This document shows, piece after piece, positions 48,747 through 61,925 of a DNA stretch of 64,000 nucleotides. The translations under genes and the position numbers were made by a program. Source of the stretch: Cystobasidium ongulense (Eukaryota > Basidiomycota > Cystobasidiomycetes > Cystobasidiales > Cystobasidiaceae); assembly GCA_022835595.1 (NCBI GenBank), contig BQUP01000012.1:307000-370999 (forward strand), in the 5' to 3' direction. The notes beneath the pieces were generated by a model that was not told where the DNA came from, made no database searches, and saw nothing but the letters and a program-made list of their open reading frames with translations. Position 1 is the first letter of the stretch, and every line of letters begins with the position of its first letter.

Positions 48747-51525
48747 TCAGGCAGAAGCACCTTCTGCAGGAGCCGGAGTCTTCGGCTTTTCGGAAGCGGG
48801 GCTTGCTGCCTTCGCACCAGAGTCTCCTTCACTTGCAGTTCTCACTGCATGCCCTCCACGGTATGCGCCTCCTCGACCGCGAGATCCCCTGTTACCTCTA
48901 TCGGAAACAAACCCTCCTCGACCACCTCTATCACCGCCAAAAGAAGCTCTTCCTCGACCCCTGCCTCTGAAACCTGATGTACCACCGGGTGACTCGTTGC
49001 CACTCGCCTCACTCTGTTGAGCTCCATCGGTTTCATTTCTGTCTCGCCAGCTAGATGTCTTGTCTCTTGGTCCTCGGGCACCTTGTTGGAACGCCTGATT
49101 TGGTTTCTCGGTTGTTGAAGATTGATTCTCTTCAGATGGTTTAGTTCCTGCATTTGGTCCTCCTTCGGCGGAAGGAGTCTCGACATTCTCGCGGTTGCCC
49201 TCGGAAGACGCCTGCTGAGTTTCTGCGTCCTTTCGTCCGGTTCCTGCCTGATCAGCAGGGCTACTGCGCCCGGTACCACTAGAAGGATTTTTCTGATGTC
49301 CAGTCTCGCGCAGAGAGGGCGAGCCACGACCGCGTCCAGCGCCAGGAGCACCGTGAGATCCAACTGGCTTCTTGAACATGTTCGACGCCAGCTGCTCGAA
49401 CGCACGAGGAGTAGGAGCTCCGCGTGGACCAAGGGCGGGACCAGCAGGTGGAGCACTGCCTTCATGAGCAGAGGCTGCGGGCTCGTTGACAGCGCCCGAT
49501 GCTTGCTGCTGAGAAGGAACCTGAGAGTCTTGCCCTTGTTGTGCTTTGATGCCTCCCAAGTAGCCCTGCTTGGCGGGCTCTTGAGAGCGATGGGAGTTGT
49601 TTTGATGATTGTTTGAGAAAACGCGCTGTTGTTGGAAGGGAATGTGAGCGGGTTTCTTGGATGGACCAGCTTGCTGATTCTGTTGATTTTGCGGAGTAGT
49701 CGAATTGGAGGCAGGAGCTTGAGCTTGTGTCTGTGTCTGAGCGCTACCTTGAGCTTCTTTGGGGTGCGAGGACTTGTTGTTCAGATTAAGGCGGTAAGCA
49801 AAATTGAATCCAGTCGATTTCTGCTCGCTTCCCAATCGACCATCCCTGATATCGAGAACGAGACTTCCGAGTAGGGCGTCTGGTAGATTCCAGTGCCAGC
49901 TATTCTTCCATGCAAACTCTTCCACTGTCTCAGCCGGTACACGATCTGCTACTGCAACTGCCAATTTTAACAGCTTCTTTTGCTGATTGCTAAAGCGGGA
50001 AAATGACAATCAGCATGTGAGAAGAGCCGATGTCGGCGCAAAAACTCACTCTATGGCACTTTCAACTTGCGACTTTACAATATCGTAGACCTCTCTGAAT
50101 CGCTTGCTAGACTGAGCCAGCTTGTTTCTAAAGACTGAAGGATCCGACGAGGTTACAAAATCGTTGTAGGAGCTTCCATAACGGAAATGAAGACTGCCTG
50201 AAATAGTGTAATCTGCTTTGATAGCCAGAGCAAGCTGGGCAAGTAGGCCTTCTCGCCCCGGAGAAGCGTGAGTGATGAGCACGCGTGTTTCCGTGGCGTC
50301 GTAAACCTGACATGAAGTAGGAAAGGGTTCAGACAGGATACATCGAATGGTGAAGACAGGGCTCGACATACCCTTTGAGCGGTATCAACAAGCTCGCCTA
50401 TCTGCAGAGCGGTAGTCCACATAGTGCCGCCTCCTCCGGCAATAGTAGCGTTGCCCTCGCCATTGTCGAAAAGCTTGTGGTGAACCACCGAACCCCCGAG
50501 TCCAAAGAGTCTCAGTTTGATACCGCCAATGTAGAGCAGTCGGCTGACGCCTTCGCTCAGGACAGTTAGGTTTGGAATTGCATATTCACTCCTGGCGGTC
50601 TTGTTCATTGGAGAAGTAGATTTATTCTCAGAAGCTAAGCGTAGCTTTTCGATAATGTGAACATCTTCACAAGCTCCCCAGACTGTGTATACCGGAACTT
50701 TGAGCGTAATTTCTCCACGAAGCAATTTTGGGAATTCGGAAAGGATGAAGTCTTGACCATGCTGGTCTTTAATCTGCTCGGGTGATGGATTCAGGAGAGC
50801 CTCTCGCAGCTGTCCGAGGGATAGAGGAACTTTAGAAGGCTCCTTTGGGTTTTCTTGAAGTGGAAAATACTTTTCTTTGGTAGGGGTGTCGATCAGGGAA
50901 GAATATTGAACAACGTGGCGAAGGGTTCGGATTGTGATACGCTCGACCGAGTCCTTGTCTATGGCGCCGGAGCGATGAGGATTCCATCAGAACGCTTCTC
51001 TAATTGACAACCCAAAAGCTGGACATACCATAGAAGCCAAAGTCTCCAGTGTGGATGATGGCTTTTGCATTGTGGCGCTCGGCGAGGTCATTCAGCTTGG
51101 AGATCTTGCCTGTTGTTAGATGAGCAAGACAGGGTCACAGAGACAGCGATAGAAAACAGCGTCAGGCCCTTGTCGTCCTCTATCATTGGATCGTCTGAAG
51201 CGCCCCATGCACGAAAGCGTCGGGCAAGGCAAGGAACGCACCTCGAATGTCGGCAATGCAGAGGATTCTTCCAGCGGTGGTATCGTAGATGTGTTCACCC
51301 AGACTCGGTGCTGAGCATGACAGTGATTGAGATATATCAGGAATGGCGTGCATGTAATTGAGGAGTTCGTTGACGGGCGGATCAGCTATTCGATTTTCGT
51401 GGTCGGTAGGGCCGCAGGAAGCCTGCACTGGACTCACCTGGATGCAGCCACTGGCCTGCGGCTGGGTCTGACGAGGAGTCAGGACCGGGTGTACTGGCTG
51501 CAGCGGTCCCGTTCTGGCCGTTCAT
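48747..51525 (-). CDS. DUF2433 metallophosphatase with RGG tail
   Basis: Fungal calcineurin-like phosphoesterase family DUF2433. Several exons; it starts MNGQNGTAAASTPGPDSSSD. Family motifs appear in order: ILCIADIRG, then KISKLNDLAERHNAKAIIHT with GDFGFY (metal-site Asp and His), VPVYTVWGACEDVHI, GIKLRLFGLGGS and VLITHASPGREGLL. The usual GNH motif is replaced by WGACED, as in this family, so catalysis is uncertain. The C-terminal half is a long Gln/Asn/Gly-rich extension with Arg-Gly repeats (GFRGRGRGRASFGGDRGGRG), suggestive of RNA binding. It is divergent from MED13, with 537 bp between starts. Confidence 0.84.
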
Positions 51526-52062
51526 GCTGGAGAGCGTCGTAGACTCTTGCAGAGTGTAGGTGTGTGTGTGTGTCTGGATTGCGAGCTTCGATGGGGAACG
51601 AGGCTTGAGCAGAGTGACGAGTGATGCAATGCAGTCCAGTGGAAGCTTCGTATGCTATCTAGAGTTGCTGTTTGAGGAACACCTGTCGCTGTATTGTGCC
51701 TTGGGGAGTGCGGCAGATGGGTGGTCGAGATGCAAGCCGTGTCACGTCTCTTCGAGTGTCGAGGCGGGCTCGCTCTTCTCTTCGACCTGCAACAGCACCA
51801 GCAGCCCTACCACTTGTCAGCGTCAATGATGCGTAGATAACGGCTAGCCCTGTTCCCACATCGCTCGCTCAAGTCGTCAAAGCCATGGCCCTGCTTCACC
51901 CCATCTGTCCGAGTTAGGTGGTCCTCGACGGTAAGAGCCTCCCTACCACTCCAGCTTCAAACACAAAGCGGCTTACCCATCTGGCAGACCGGTCGTATAG
52001 AGCCTCCTTCCGTATTTATGCACGCTCTCAGGCCATTACACAAACCTAGACCATCTGCATGA
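51526..52062. promoter_or_regulatory. Divergent promoter between DUF2433 gene and MED13
   Basis: 537 bp separate the two ATGs, so both promoters must lie here. A GTGTGTGTGTGT run occurs near 51560-51575. No gene is seen. Confidence 0.5.
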
Positions 52063-55000
52063 ATGGCTTCTCCATCCACCTCATCTTCCACCGCAAGTCC
52101 GCATCCCGGTCCAAGCTCCGCCAGCAGCGCATCTCAAGCACAAGCACAAGCTTCTGGCTTTCCGCAGGCAAAAGGCCCGCAATACAAGGAGCATTCATTT
52201 CTGGAAGCGACACCCATAGTCTATCCTACCATTGTCCCGCTTGAGTGGTCTTTTCCCTTGATACACCATCCCCCGACCGAGACTATCGATTCGAGTACCC
52301 TCAAGAACCCGAGTCTGAACAATGCTTCGAGCGCCGAAGCTACCAATAACATTGCCAATACCCCTTCTTCCTCCCAACCGCTTCCTAGAGGGTTCTCTGC
52401 GCATGTATACTCTGACGTGGGTCCCGCAACACCGTCGGCAATTCAACCTGTCCCATCTCCTGCCAATGCTGCTTCATTGGCAGCAGCAGGTCAGGCTGTT
52501 AATCAGATCCAGAAGCCATGGAGAATAGTATGGGCTAGCTATGTAGCAAAACAGGCAGACTTGCCGGTCGCTGTGGATGACTCCATTAGCCCTGCACCGC
52601 GCCGAAATAGCAAAGGTTCCGTCAGATCAACGCCCTTACCAGACTTTCTGCAAGTTCCGCTCAATCAAACGAGCAACTCTCCTTTAGCATCAGATACTCC
52701 TGTTGGAGCTACGCTGGAGAAGAGCAGATTGATGGGAAGGGATCGAGCCGCTTCGGATGCTTCGAGACGTTCAAGCAATAGTCGCGCCTCAGGGCATCGG
52801 CACAAGAAGAAGCGCACCCATGAACCCGTGGAAAACGTATCCCCCGCCTTTCTTGAGAGCTTTTATGGGGAAGAACACAAAGCCCAGTACATGCATATCA
52901 ACGATACCCTACGAGATCAGACCAGATATTCAAGGTCCAGGCCATTCTTGGATGCTAAAAAGCGTTTTCTGCGAAGTGCGTCGCTTCCGAGGACGGCCGA
53001 TGCTATTCAGAATATGCAAGCCGATCAGTCAAGCTCATCAGCGGAAAATGTAGTATTCCAATATGGAGCTCTACCACAACGCCTGGCCATCGTAGATCCA
53101 GGTCGTCAAGCACTCGCCAACTCCAAAACAACAGAGAAAAGGGAAGACGTTCCACGCTTATACACTTTCTCAATGACTAGCCCAGATCTAGATTTGTCAG
53201 AGTATACAGGTCTAGACAGCAATGCGTATCCTGGCATCGAACTGGAGGGGTCTGGGACCTTTACAGCTTCAGATTTGTTTCCAGCACTCTTCAACGACAA
53301 TGGCGTCTATACCTCTCCTTCTTCCATGCATCCTGCATCCATCCACCCTATACCGTCAGCGGCCGCGCTGGGACCCGGTCAAGCCCCTTTCTTCCTGTCC
53401 AGCTTGAACATATCGAGCTCTAGTAATCAAGAAGCTATCGCTGCGAGTGAGGCCTACCTGAGAGCCGCCGAATCGCATGTTCTAGACGTTATACAGAGAA
53501 CCTACAACCCCGACAAGCCGGTACAAGGGGGAAATGATGCCGACCAGGAAGGGATGGCTGTACTACATCATTGTGCCTATGGCGAAAGTGTACGCTGTGG
53601 CCATGGCCTTCTATATCCAAATGCGACACCAGAGTCAGTCTGGAACTCCCATGACACCTCTCCCGACGTAGCCACACCGAGCGGATCTTCGCCAAGCCCT
53701 TTCTTATCCTGTCTAGCGCACTTCACGCCTGCAGACATTCGAGTGTCTATCCAGGTACAGAATACCAATTTCAAATACCTTTCCAATGGCCGTCTCAGGA
53801 TAAAGTCTCCGGAATTAGCTCTTGAGCCGAACAGCATAGAAGCCAAGAAGAAAGGCCAGATAGTTCTCTTATGCCCGATGGGTGTACCAGCCGTCTTCCT
53901 GCGATGGTATGGAGAAGCAATCGATACGGTCTCTCGCAAACAAGCTGCTGCGGAAATGTCTCTCATTGAAGACATTGCGTCTGATCTTGCGGCTCTCTTG
54001 CAAATTTATGGAGTCAACACACCTGCTGATCTAGCAGGAAGGCGATGGGCGCTCTGTGCACTAGGTGAAAATTTAGAGATCGCCTGGCCCGGCTCGATGA
54101 TATTGCGCAATGAAGCCTGGGCGCATCGCATATCGGGTTACCCAGTCACGGGCCAAAAAAACCGAGCATCTCGGCGCATTCGCTCGGCAATGGCGAAAAC
54201 ATCGAAGCGCGTGTCTCGCAAACTTTACTTTCAGCCTGCACTGGCTAGAGCCATCGATCTTGCAGCAACAACCGTCTCGCATATTGAATACTGTAATCGA
54301 GAGAAGGTTAAAGATAGGCGGGATAGAGCGGAGAAACTGCTATCTAGTCATAGATCTGGTATTCAAGGCCCGCAAAATGAAATCAATAATCAATTTCAGG
54401 AGCCATCGTTGGCCTTGAGCGACCCAGTGGTAGCACCGAATGACGAGCAGCGTCGTGCAGTGTCAACGCCCGATGTAGATATTGCCGTACCGGGCTTAAT
54501 GCAGCTCACGAACGAACTGGGGTGTCCCACCTTCAGTTCGATTAGTGCAGCACTTGATAGCCTCTTAGGACCAGATGTCGAGTCTCCTCCGCCTGCAACC
54601 GATCAGCCTTCAATTCTAGTCGGTAACGACCCATCGGCTAGCCCTGACAACAGTCGTCAGACTCAGGCGAAAGCATCAGACATGGCCGTAGTGTATCCCA
54701 CGCCGCAATCCGTACCGAACTCTACCAATCAAGCCTCTATTCGGACTGCATACTCTGTCGACGCAAATGACGGAGGTCAGCAGTCTATATCCCCTGGAGA
54801 TGGCGCAAATCGAGCACTCGCCGACATCTTCCAAGATTTTGCGTGGCCGAATTACATGGAAACAGGATTGGCGCCTTCACAACAACCCCCAAGTCGACCG
54901 CTTTCAGCGGGCGGACTGGCCTCTGTCTACACTACCAAAGGTACCTTCGATAATCCATCCACATTTGATTTGTTCGATTCTGGTGGTCTGACCGAAGAGG

Positions 55001-57942
55001 ACTTCAGTTTTTTCGATTCACCGACTCCTGTCGACATGCCCATGGTTCCATCAGCAACTCCAATCCTTGTGAACAGCCAGACTGCGACTCTTCCTGAGAT
55101 AACAGCAGATGATATAGCGTCCTTTGTGAATACTGGCGGGCCTGTCGACCATTTTGGTCATCTGATGCCCAGGGGTAGCAACGAAACACCACATCTCCTG
55201 GATGCAGCAAAAAGCGATGCTGTCAGACTCCTCAACGATACAAGACTGGAGACCCTTGATATGTCACACCAGCAAGCGTCTGCCCAGGAAGAGGGTGCAC
55301 GTCCTCAAATGGACGAAAGCGGCATGGACCTGAGCTGGCAGGATGCTGCCCAGGAGCCAAGTGTTTCTCTGAAATACGATCTGCCGATATTAGACAGCAC
55401 AGGGCACCAGAATCCTCGTAGTGGGCAAGCTCCCGCAATTGAGTACGGCTCTTCCCGATCGATGGAAGCTGCCTTTGGCCCGATACGCTTCCTCTTGCCT
55501 TCGCCGCCAGCTTCCGATGACACTGAAATTAATCTTGACTGCGATGATAATGTGGCCGCAAGCAACGAATACCTTCGCGATCAGAGACAACTCAGAGCAG
55601 TCAAGATTAGACATGCTTTGTCGAAGAAGATACCAGGCCCGCGCGATCTGGAAGACCACTCTTATCGGAAGCGTGATTGGCAGGAGGCTGAACAGCTTGC
55701 AACTAGCTCTTCAGAGTCTAGTGTTTATGCGAGCTCGGATGACAGCCAAGATGAGGAGAACAAAGAGTTGCCCATCAAGTTGGAGACAGCTCGGTTTCCA
55801 AAGCATACTGGAATGTTGCCAATTGACGCCCTCTTCGAGTTGAGTCATCTTCGACCTCCGCCACTCAAGCCGTACCATCCAGCTCTCAAAAGCACGCAAG
55901 ATCGCATCAAGGAATGTAAAGAGACTCCGCTCAAGGTCAATCGAGGCGAAAAAGAAGCTGTAGCCACCATCTTCTTCCAACATGCGATTGAGAACATCGA
56001 TTTTCGGGAAAGGCAGCCAGAGCATGTTTCTTGGGATAGCACACCTGTGCAACTATCTCTTACTCAGCCCATCTTAAATGTTCCAACCTTATCTCGAAAG
56101 CTTGTTACAGCCTCTGCGACCGAGATAACAGCTTACCACCAAGGCGCTGCCACGACAATGTCCATATCGGCATTGAAGTCGTGGTCCAAACTTGGTCTCA
56201 GGCCTCGGAACGGGCCAAAAGATGTCCAGGCTGTTGTCGTAGCACCAAAATTACTTTTCGACAATGATATAAAATCGGCGTTGGGTGACTGGCTGGCGCG
56301 CATCGAGAAAGTGTGGGAGGTCAGCTTGATGATTCATTCCACCCAAGAGATTAGAACTAAAGCTCTATATTTACAGTCTTATGGTCTCGGCGAGCATTCC
56401 GCAGGGTCGGTAGAAGATAGCGTTTTCACGCTTGATTGTGGCGCCACGACGTTCAGTGAAAGTTCGAACCTTCAAACGAAATTGGCCGAAATTAGTGAGC
56501 GACTTTCATTACTTTCCAGACATCTGACTTGGGCTTTATTACTAAACGCGTCAACGACAGATTCGTCAATCTATCAGAGGATCGCAGGCGAACACGGCTG
56601 CATCATCTACATCCTGGTTGAGGACTCTGAATGTCAGGCACCCAGCTGCAACCTCATGTACTTGTGTCTACGATTGCACTTGCTGCGCAAGGGAGCGATA
56701 CCCCACATTGTCCCACTCTCAATGCTGGCATGCGGCTTAAACTCCATTCCGCCTTGTGGTTATGGAATTGGAGTACTTCAAAATTCTGCTGGGGTGCGTT
56801 TTGCTTTCAACGTATACGACCGACTGCCTACATGTGTCACACGATACTCAAAGGAGAAGAAGGGTCCCAATTCAGTATCGGCACTTTTACCCGAAGCGAT
56901 CCCATCAGGTGGCCATTTAGTCCGTGCATTCGTGGCTCCCGCTTTCCAGCTGGCCCCACACACCGTGCCTCAAGTGGCTTTACAGCTGCAATGGCCTCCA
57001 CCAGCCCTTGATGTTATGGACGCGAATCGATTGTTCCACATCGCCTACGAGGTCTCACATGACCGCAAGTGGCTTTATCTGGCTGCCATTGATGACAGAG
57101 CGGAGTACAATTGCTTGCGGGTGCGCTTCATCGAAGGTCTCGAATTGAGGCTAATCCTCCGCCGAGTCTGGAACTTTTTAAGAGAAGCTAGCGAATGCGC
57201 CTCTCTCGAGTGGCGGATTTGCATAGGTCGACTGGGGACAATGCCTACGGAGGAGCTGCAAGGTGAGGAAAGGATTTCTATTTGCAATTTTCCCGATTCC
57301 GCCTGACAAGGACCATTAGCTTGGTGCGAGATACTGCAGAATGGCGTACATCAGCTCGCACGGCCGTGCCTGGTTACGATCTGTACCGTGGGCCAGACAT
57401 GCAGCAGTACGAGCGAGATTTCGTCATTGTCGCTGTCACCTCAGAGCCTCTCAGGAACGCTAAACGGTATCAATATAGCAAACACGCCGGATTCCTATCA
57501 CATCGAAGGTCAACCTCTCATCTACGTATCACATTCGCCCTATCCTGCACCAGTCTACAATCGAGATGGTGAGACTCTCACTAGCCTTCCGCCTCCACCG
57601 GAAAAAATCTACTACACTTTGGCAAGTTCCTCTCTTTACTTTCCAAATGGGGCTCTCAGCGGCGAATACAACGAATCTAAGGCTTTCCGTGCCGCGACCG
57701 CTTCGTACAAGATCGACCTTCTGGTTGCAGCTTCACATCCTCTGAGCTCTTACAACCGCCAGCTATCCAGCCACATGTCTGATCTTGCTCAGTCGTTCAT
57801 CGATTTGTACATCTTGTCTAATGAAAGATGGGCCGCTGCCCCTCATTCAAGGAGAGGTGATACTTTGACACACCTGCCCTGGCATCTGGCAAGCGTCTCG
57901 CATATGTTGTCTTTCGAAATGGAATCCCTTCTGCCAAGTTGA
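52063..57942 (+). CDS. MED13: Mediator kinase-module subunit Med13
   Basis: Links the Cdk8 kinase module to core Mediator. It is a 1,940-residue protein in two exons, 52063-57262 and 57320-57942, with one intron of 57 nt. The assignment rests on size, on the N-terminal part with YPTIVPLEWSFPL and IVWASYVAKQADLP, and on the C-terminal domain: LPEAIPSGGHLVRAFVAPAF, WLYLAAIDDRAEYNCLRVRF, LEWRICIGRLGTMPTEELQA, then W-C-E-I-L and a closing THLPWHLASVSHM, which corresponds to the conserved LPWH end of Med13. The middle is a long disordered stretch with PSP-type acidic patches. A nearly intronless gene of this size is unusual among its neighbours. Confidence 0.86.
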
Positions 57943-58155
57943 TGTAGCATATTGTAGCATAATACGATTGGATGACACTACAGGTCGCTGCAATGTACGG
58001 TTGCGTGATCTGCTTTTTCCCGACTGCCCAAGGGCGAACTTTCAGCAAACCTTGTGAGGCTTTGATCCCGATTTGATGATAGACAAAGACGTAGCAAGAA
58101 CCTAAGCAGGGCAACCGTAAGCTTGGCTGACCCTGGAGATCATCATGCGCTTTTG

Positions 58156-60619
58156 CTAGAAACCTACGCAAACTACGATGCCGAAGCCCATGCACGCCCA
58201 AGTGAGGTATTTTGACCGCGCAAAAGGTTCGCTACTGAGATGCAAGCTACAAGCAGCGGCTGTTTCGTGAGAATCTGTGTCAGTGATTTTACACACTGAG
58301 AGCTGGCCTCTGCACTTACGAAAGATATAAGCTAGGCAAGTCGCGCTAAATCCGCCTGTCAATTCCAGCACAAGCCCCAGATCGCAGGTGAGTAGTGATA
58401 CTGTGGGTGCGAAGTCGTCAGACTTTGAGCTTGTATTGAGCTTGAGATGAATACAGGACACCTACCGAGTGTCGCAGCGACTATGAGCGCTGTCGTGACA
58501 ACGACATGCCGGCGTTGATTGAAAGGTTGATCTTGATAAAAGAAGCTTTCGAAGACCTAAAGCGAGGCCTAAGCTGGGGCGAACTATACTTTCGCATTCA
58601 AATACTATTGGTAACTCACCTCGCGGCACACAAATGCTTCCAAGGGCGTGGTAGTCATCATGTTTAGGCCAAAACACATTCTTGCGATATTTGCCCAAAG
58701 ATCTATTGAGCGACCAAGGTTAGTATCCGGCAAGTAATCGGAGAAAGGCCATGCTCACGATCATTTGGAAAGTTGTTGAGAATATTGCCTCTCGTCTTTT
58801 CAGTCTGTTACAGAAAAGGATCAGTTATTGTATGTGATACAGCGGAAATGACGGGCCATACAAATATCAAGTATCCGCTTGATCCCATGATTAGACTTGC
58901 GACAACGCTGATGCCCATGGAAATATGTGTTACTTGATTCCAGCGATCAATGGTAGGCGTTACGAGGCTCCCATAGATGAGGAGAGTGTTGTGATGACAG
59001 ACGTATGCGAAGGAGATGACGCCGACAGCTTCGAAGAACCCAGAATCTATTAGTGTGAAAGCCGAAGTTGAGCCTTTCGATTCCGCTGGTAGGCCCGGCC
59101 CTTCGACTAGAACTGTCACAATAATGATTGCCATACTATCAAGCGGGTTAGGACATCAGTGAATAAAATTCAAAGTATGATTACCTGCCCTACCTGACCA
59201 GCGCCAAAGCGGAAGCTTTGCTAAGCTTGTCAATATCTCGATATAACGATAGGGGGTATGAAACGAATGCTGTGAGCAATACTATTGTCGAGTTCGGGGC
59301 ATCAGCACCGGGCATGCTCAGCTTACTTGGGCAAGACAGGGCGCTTACTGGTCACTATTTGGCGCGAGAAAAGCCATCCTCCAACGCCGGTGGAAGCGAA
59401 ACCGGGTAGAATGGACGTAAGAACATCTGTCGAGGGAAGGATTGGTTTGAGGGACTGATACAGACTGGCCATGCGCCAAAGCACGATACCTACGAGGTAT
59501 TGTATCGCCGAGGATGACAGCAAAGGCACACATTCCTCCAAAAGCCATTGCAAATTGAATAAACGCGACAGCCGCACGACCTTTATAGCCGAAACATGCC
59601 TCCATAATGTCCGAGTATGTCTTTTGACCGGTTAGCTTGGCATTGACCACGATTCTGATAAGCATATAATAAAAATCAGGAAAGATCATTACCGAACAAA
59701 TACAGGAGCTGTCCACACTCACAAGCGGATGGTCCAATCTGTTATCACTCCCAGACCGACTAGAAGAACAATGCCAGTGACGAAGCCAGCTTCTCGAATG
59801 GCGTACGGAAGACCTATAGACGCGCCGTAGGGTGAGTGATTGACTCTGATCATACAATCACTCCAATAGGGGATCTTACCGACTGTGGGTGGATTGTAGA
59901 CAGGTCAGTCAAGACATACAGAGCTGGAGCAAAGAGAATGTATGCTCACTGATGCCTGCACCAATAATGCTGTTGGACACTGTGCAATGGGGAAAGGACG
60001 TGAATGGGGCAGATTGTGTGGGTCAGGATAGGCAGTAAGGTAACGAATGCTCCCCTCAATTGCGCCAAAAGAGACGTACTATTACTGTATGGCATGCAGA
60101 GAAAGCAAGGTCAGCCGTGCGCTACAAGAAACGCGTGTGGGAGCTGTTCCCTTACGAAACTGAAGCCAGCAGGCCACCACCTTGGCCCAGCCCAACAACA
60201 AGCCCGTGCTCGAGCGCGGCATCCTGTGCACTAAGACTTCCACTGGAAGCTCTTCTGTGGACGTCTATGCTGCCTCTGCTCCTTGCGCTCTGTAGCAGAC
60301 CCGTGAGCAAAGGCACGTCGTTCGGATCCGCCTCTGCGCCCGTGTCGATAACGTCGTCGGAGGCATCAAACTCGTGCTCGCGAGAGGTGTAGGTCGACTT
60401 GAGATACTTTGGAGGAGGGTAGCGCGCGCTTGGTGGACGTTCGTGCTCCGCATGCCCGTTCACCGGCGCCCCAAGTTCAGTGTTGCTGCTGCTGTGTCTG
60501 CTATCTTTCGAGGCGCCCGCAACGCCGTCGTCTTCGTAGTCCGCGGCGAAGAGAGGCTCGGTCTCGACAGCAGACGCCATGGCATCTTCATGGCGGCCTG
60601 TACTGCTGGCGTTATGCAT
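58156..60619 (-). CDS. Vacuolar amino-acid transporter (AVT/SLC38 type)
   Basis: Many short exons encode an amino-acid/auxin permease family transporter. It starts MHNASSTGRHEDAMASAVET. The cytosolic N-terminal 150 residues are disordered (PLFAADYEDDGVAGASKD, a possible vacuolar sorting type). Membrane segments follow with family motifs: the SIIGAGI-like block near the start of helix 1, GLPYAIREAGFVTGIVLLVG, YSDIMEACFGYKGRAAVAFI, then FISYPLSLYRDIDKLSKAS-type segments, GFFEAVGVISFAYVCHHNTL, and TGGFSATCLAYIF close to the C-terminus. Human SLC38A10/11 and yeast Avt2 have the same FAFVCHHN motif. It most likely exports or imports neutral amino acids at the vacuole. The start could also be the internal MASAV. 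Confidence 0.87.
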
Positions 60620-61925
60620 GAACTTGCTTAAAAATGGACTCTGTCGCAAATCAAGCCTGCTTCACCTTCCATGCTGCGAGTATAAGTGAGATAAGCGAGC
60701 GAGCAAGAAAGGTCTACTGAGGAGACAAAGGTATAAAGCATTGGCACGTCGTGTGCAATGTGTATCGGATAAAACGACAAAGTAGGTGCAGCTCACTTCA
60801 AAGCTCTTGCTCTGACGGTGATGCTGTACCATCCATCGACTTCGAACGCCACAGCGAGCATTCGTGGGTGCCTCTCGTGAGCAAGGTGTCGCCGACCGAA
60901 GACTGGCGAGAGATAGCAACACAAGCCTATCAGCAGCCCGTCATCCTCCTGCTCATGTCGACCGTGCAAAGTATCATAGCCCAGTCCCGAACGCCTTCCG
61001 CCCGCAATATTCACGTGCCCTTCAAGTTCCTGTTTCGCCCACTTGTACATGAAAGAGTGACGGTGGTTTTCCACCCCCAAGCAACGCTCGGAGCGAGCAC
61101 TTCACGGCCCATACGGTACTGACGAGCTGAACATATCCCGTAGACTGCACAGTGCAGATCCTTCGCAGTAGTGCGGCTGTTCACTTGACCGGTGCCTGGC
61201 GTCACTCGAAGGATGCTTCCGATCAGGCGAGCCAGCCCTATGAGGGTTGCCTTTTGCGGAAGCAATAATACTCGAGTCTGTCAATTATCACTTTAACCTG
61301 TCCAGAAGCCCAATAAAGTACAATATAAGGCGCGTGAAGTCCCTACACAGTGGAAGATCCTGCCCTTGCAGGGAATAAAATGCTGCCATTACCCCCGGCT
61401 GCCCGGGCTTCAAGAATTTTGAACAGCTTCGGAAGCTCATCTCATCATGGGAGACCTGGGGTAGCCATGCATGCTAAAATCGCTCGTCTGCCCGGTCTGC
61501 CCAGTGCCTGCCCCAGGATGCTTCTAACAATCTAGGTTTCACGGCCATTCGTCGGATCTCTAAGCTTTTTCCTTCCCAGAGAAGCAACCACTTCATCACA
61601 CCTACACCGGTACGGTAGCGCTTCTCAGGACGAGAGACTGGATGCAATTGCAACAGCAGAGGGGGAAAGTTTGTGCACGCTCCTCCTCTGGTTGACTTCT
61701 CTCCTCAACATTGACTTGTACTGCCATCGATACGAAACCCATCTATACCGTACACATTCTTTCAAGTTTCTATCATCAATTCCGCCCGCTTCTCCACCAA
61801 GCCTGAAGCTAGCAAATCGAGAAAGCGAGACAAACAAACCGAGTGCATCGAAACCTCAAAGTCTACTATACAAGAGCTACTGCCTACCTCCCTGCCGGAT
61901 CAACTCAGTTTTGTAACCTGTCAAG
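60620..61925. other. Intergenic region upstream of the CBM1 gene
   Basis: About 1.3 kb, containing the divergent promoters of the transporter and of the secreted protein. Plus-strand frames such as 60751-61122 show no recognisable product. Confidence 0.5.
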
